This document shows positions 6,322 through 7,844 of a stretch of DNA of 7,844 nucleotides, one piece after another. How positions within the stretch are numbered: the first letter of the stretch is position 1; every line of letters starts with the position of its first letter. Below the pieces are notes generated by a model. It did no database searches and was not told the DNA's origin. It was given only the letters and a program-made list of their open reading frames with translations. This DNA comes from Bacteroidales bacterium (GTDB lineage: Bacteria; Bacteroidota; Bacteroidia; Bacteroidales; P3), in the NCBI GenBank assembly GCA_017545365.1, contig JAFWOP010000163.1, forward strand, positions 1-7,844. Reading direction: 5' to 3'. The translations under genes were made by a program, and so were the position numbers.

Positions 6322-7617
6322 TTAGGGCACCACGACCTTCTTGCCTCCGTAGATGTAGAGTCCCTTCTTCGTCGGCTTCCCGTCGAGGCGCACGCCGTCG
6401 AGGGTGTACCACGCGCCGGCAGAATCCGTTAAATCCGTGTAATCTGTGGTCGTGATTCCCTGTGCCTCGCCATCGAAGTTGAGCACGAACTGGCGGGCAT
6501 GGGTGGTGCCGAGGTTGAAGTAGGCGCGCTGTGCGCCGATCTTCGCGCCGCTCTCGGGATAGTAGAGCGTGTTGCCCGCGCCGAGGAAGAGGATGCTCGG
6601 GTTCTTGTCCGTGAAGGTGATGCTCTGGTAGGTGCCCTTGAAGCTGCCGTCGGTGAAGGTGACGGGCAGGGGAGTCGGGGCGGTGATGGTGACGCCCTTG
6701 AAGGTCGGGCTCACGATGTCGTTTTCGTCGATGCCCATTTGCGATGCCTGTGCCTTGTAGGTCTCCAGGCTTTTGCTGAACACGTATATCTTGCGTCCGC
6801 TGGTGGCATTGCGAGAGAACGCATTGCTGCCGTAGGTGGTCAGCGACGGGGCATAGATGGTGACGCTGGTCAAGTCTATGCAAGAAGAGAAGGCATATTC
6901 GCCGATGCTCGTCACGCTGGCGGAAATCTCGACACTGCTCAAACTATAACAACTCTGGAAGGCATATTCGCCGATGCTCGTCACGCTGGCAGGGATTTCG
7001 ATGCTGGTTAAGCCAGTACAACCATCAAAGGCATATTTGCCGATGGTCGTCACGCCGTCAGGAATGACAGTATTCTTACATCCCTGAATGAGCTTGTTAG
7101 TTGCAGTCTCGATAAGGGCGTTACAGTCGTTGCCTTTGTAAATCTTGACGGTGGTCTGTGGCGTTTTACCGTTGCTGCCCGTCCATCCTGTGAAACGACA
7201 ATCCTCTTTGGTGGGGTTGTTCAGCGTAAAGGTCGGGGTCTCTATATTATAAGAGGTGGGGTTAGATGTAGCCACGCTGCCGCCGTTGAGGTTGTAGGTG
7301 ATGGTGTAGGTGATGGGCGTCCACTTGGCGTAGAGGACGACGGTGCCGCCATCGGTAGTGGTGAGGTTGCTAACGCTCTGCTTGTCGCTGTAAACCACGT
7401 TGCCATTCTCCGACTTTGCCCAGCCTGCGAAGGTGTAGCCCGTGCGGTCGAAGGCGTTGGCGGTGAGGTTCTGCGCTGTGCCGTAGGTGAAGGTCTGGTC
7501 AGTCATCTGGCCATCGCCGCAGGTGCCGCCGTTGCCGTTGAAATGCTCGGTGTAGGTGTTGTATGCCAGTTCGGCAGTGAGGGTCACGTCGCCGTCGCCG
7601 AGGAGTTTAGGAGTCAA
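6322..7617 (-). CDS. BspA-like leucine-rich repeat surface protein, N-terminally truncated
   Basis: The frame is open for about 431 codons but has no signal peptide and no ATG; the first usable start is TTG 7617, and an in-frame TAG lies at 7641-7639. Residues 9-16 (GDVTLTAE) look like the end of a B-repeat cut off upstream. Two InlB B-repeat/Flg_new-type units follow (about 24-99 and 103-161; NGNGG, FAGWA, FTGWTG). Then come three 23-residue BspA-type leucine-rich repeats (about 186-255; IPASVTSIGEYAF), a beta-rich region, and a C-terminal tail (AWYTLDGVRLDGKPTKKGL) common on secreted Prevotella proteins. By family such proteins bind host or matrix targets at the cell surface. The first codons (7600-7617) lie inside a palindromic element, so this looks like the surviving 3' part of a disrupted gene. 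Expression and export are doubtful; calling it a pseudogene is equally defensible. Confidence 0.75.
   Translation of the reverse strand: MTPKLLGDGDVTLTAELAYNTYTEHFNGNGGTCGDGQMTDQTFTYGTAQNLTANAFDRTGYTFAGWAKSENGNVVYSDKQSVSNLTTTDGGTVVLYAKWTPITYTITYNLNGGSVATSNPTSYNIETPTFTLNNPTKEDCRFTGWTGSNGKTPQTTVKIYKGNDCNALIETATNKLIQGCKNTVIPDGVTTIGKYAFDGCTGLTSIEIPASVTSIGEYAFQSCYSLSSVEISASVTSIGEYAFSSCIDLTSVTIYAPSLTTYGSNAFSRNATSGRKIYVFSKSLETYKAQASQMGIDENDIVSPTFKGVTITAPTPLPVTFTDGSFKGTYQSITFTDKNPSILFLGAGNTLYYPESGAKIGAQRAYFNLGTTHARQFVLNFDGEAQGITTTDYTDLTDSAGAWYTLDGVRLDGKPTKKGLYIYGGKKVVVP
6423..6449 (-). repeat. In-frame period-9 repeat in the BspA-like gene
   Basis: Three 9-nt units (coding strand ccacagatt, acacggatt, taacggatt) encode T-T-D-Y-T-D-L-T-D at about residues 389-397, between the beta-rich region and the C-terminal tail. 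The 13-mer gattacacggatt is identical to bases 3501-3513 in the intergenic period-9 element, tying a coding linker to the intergenic repeat family. Confidence 0.7.
6853..7062 (-). repeat. 69-bp direct repeats encoding BspA-type leucine-rich repeats
   Basis: The plus-strand block aaggcatatt...gccgatg...cgtcacg recurs at 6890, 6959 and 7028, a strict 69-bp period equal to 23 residues. The 6890 and 6959 copies are nearly identical over about 30 nt. This is the DNA of the LRR_5-like array, and could be a substrate for unit gain or loss. Confidence 0.8.
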
Positions 7618-7707
7618 GGAGTGGCTGCGCGCAGCTTCCTAAATTCCTAAATTCCTTAGACAAATGCCACGCAGGGAAAAACTCCCAAACTCCTAAGCTC
7701 CTTAGAG
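7600..7707 (-). repeat. Composite palindromic element, right copy (inverted relative to 6213-6310)
   Basis: Read on the minus strand this matches the left element in order: ctctaagg, octamers, ccctgcgtgg core (plus strand 7667-7676), the 18-mer tgtctaaggaatttagga (plus strand 7645-7662 in complement), gctgcgcgcagc (7624-7635, a perfect 12-nt palindrome), then more octamers. It carries two extra 8-nt units relative to the left copy, one in each half. The inner end, near 7600, runs into the BspA-like reading frame. Confidence 0.85.
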
Positions 7708-7844
7708 AACAAAGCTCGTACTGAAAAATCTTTACATTGACCCCTCTGAGACTCCGATTTTTTGAATGAGGTCCTTGGGGGGATGGCGTATGAGCTAGTT
7801 TTGACAGGGGGCGTTTCCGCGTTTTCCACGCTACTGCTCAGCTA
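7708..7844. other. Unassigned sequence upstream of the BspA-like fragment
   Basis: The minus strand has stops in all three frames near the window end, so the missing BspA N-terminus is not encoded here. On the plus strand a short frame is open from 7750, with an ATG at 7783 (MAYELVLTGGVSAF...), and runs off the window; it is too short to judge and I do not recognise it. The sequence lacks the short-period repeats found to its left and could be the end of another mobile or regulatory element. Confidence 0.3.

Noticed and set aside
6263..6883. 206-codon minus-strand frame overlapping the BspA-like gene
   Set aside because: Composition is biased to H, R, Q and P, typical of an out-of-frame reading; the BspA-like frame explains the region.
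6312..7599. Confirmed phase-variable invertible segment
   Set aside because: Inverted repeats flank the segment, but each repeat is itself partly palindromic, no invertase gene or promoter inside was seen, and flipping cannot be shown from one sequence.

Overview
The window looks like a chromosomal segment of a Bacteroidales bacterium, most likely a Prevotella/Segatella-type genome. The evidence is a malectin-tailed secreted enzyme, a BspA-like surface protein with a typical Prevotella C-terminus, a DUF5683 protein, and a Bacteroidetes-type promoter (TAnnTTTG). This assignment rests on protein recognition by eye, without a database search.

Layout. Bases 1-1080 (+) are the 3' end of a large secreted, carbohydrate-active protein: a malectin domain, two repeat-encoded linkers and a beta-sandwich tail. 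Its stop codon abuts the stop codon of a convergent minus-strand cluster. In transcription order that cluster is a DUF5683 membrane protein (6039-5218), a MltD-like lytic transglycosylase with LysM (5027-3648) and a RelA/SpoT-family (p)ppGpp synthetase/hydrolase (3360-1081). Bases 6322-7617 (-) hold an N-terminally truncated BspA-like protein with InlB-type B-repeats, leucine-rich repeats and a C-terminal tail. Bases 7708-7844 are unassigned.

The three-gene cluster joins cell-wall remodelling (transglycosylase, envelope protein) to the stringent response. From memory of Bacteroidales genomes, the same trio usually follows parA-parB. Here the expected parB position is taken by the BspA-like fragment.

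The most unusual content is short-period repeat DNA of three classes. Period-7 tracts (CTMAAVY-like units) lie at 732-815, 3379-3462 and 5028-5217; they have one polarity on the chromosome and cannot form hairpins with themselves. Period-8 elements at 6144-6204, 6213-6310 and 7600-7707 are two-armed palindromes around GC-rich cores. The last two are inverted copies of one ~100-bp element flanking the BspA-like fragment, and they differ by exact 8-nt units. Period-9 sequence forms a two-armed element at 3485-3611 and also appears inside coding sequence at 551-613 (a different unit) and 6423-6449. Several of these repeats are translated in frame as interdomain linkers, so the same kind of sequence serves as intergenic filler, as UTR and as protein. 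This is the best candidate here for something undescribed; what generates or spreads it cannot be told from this window.
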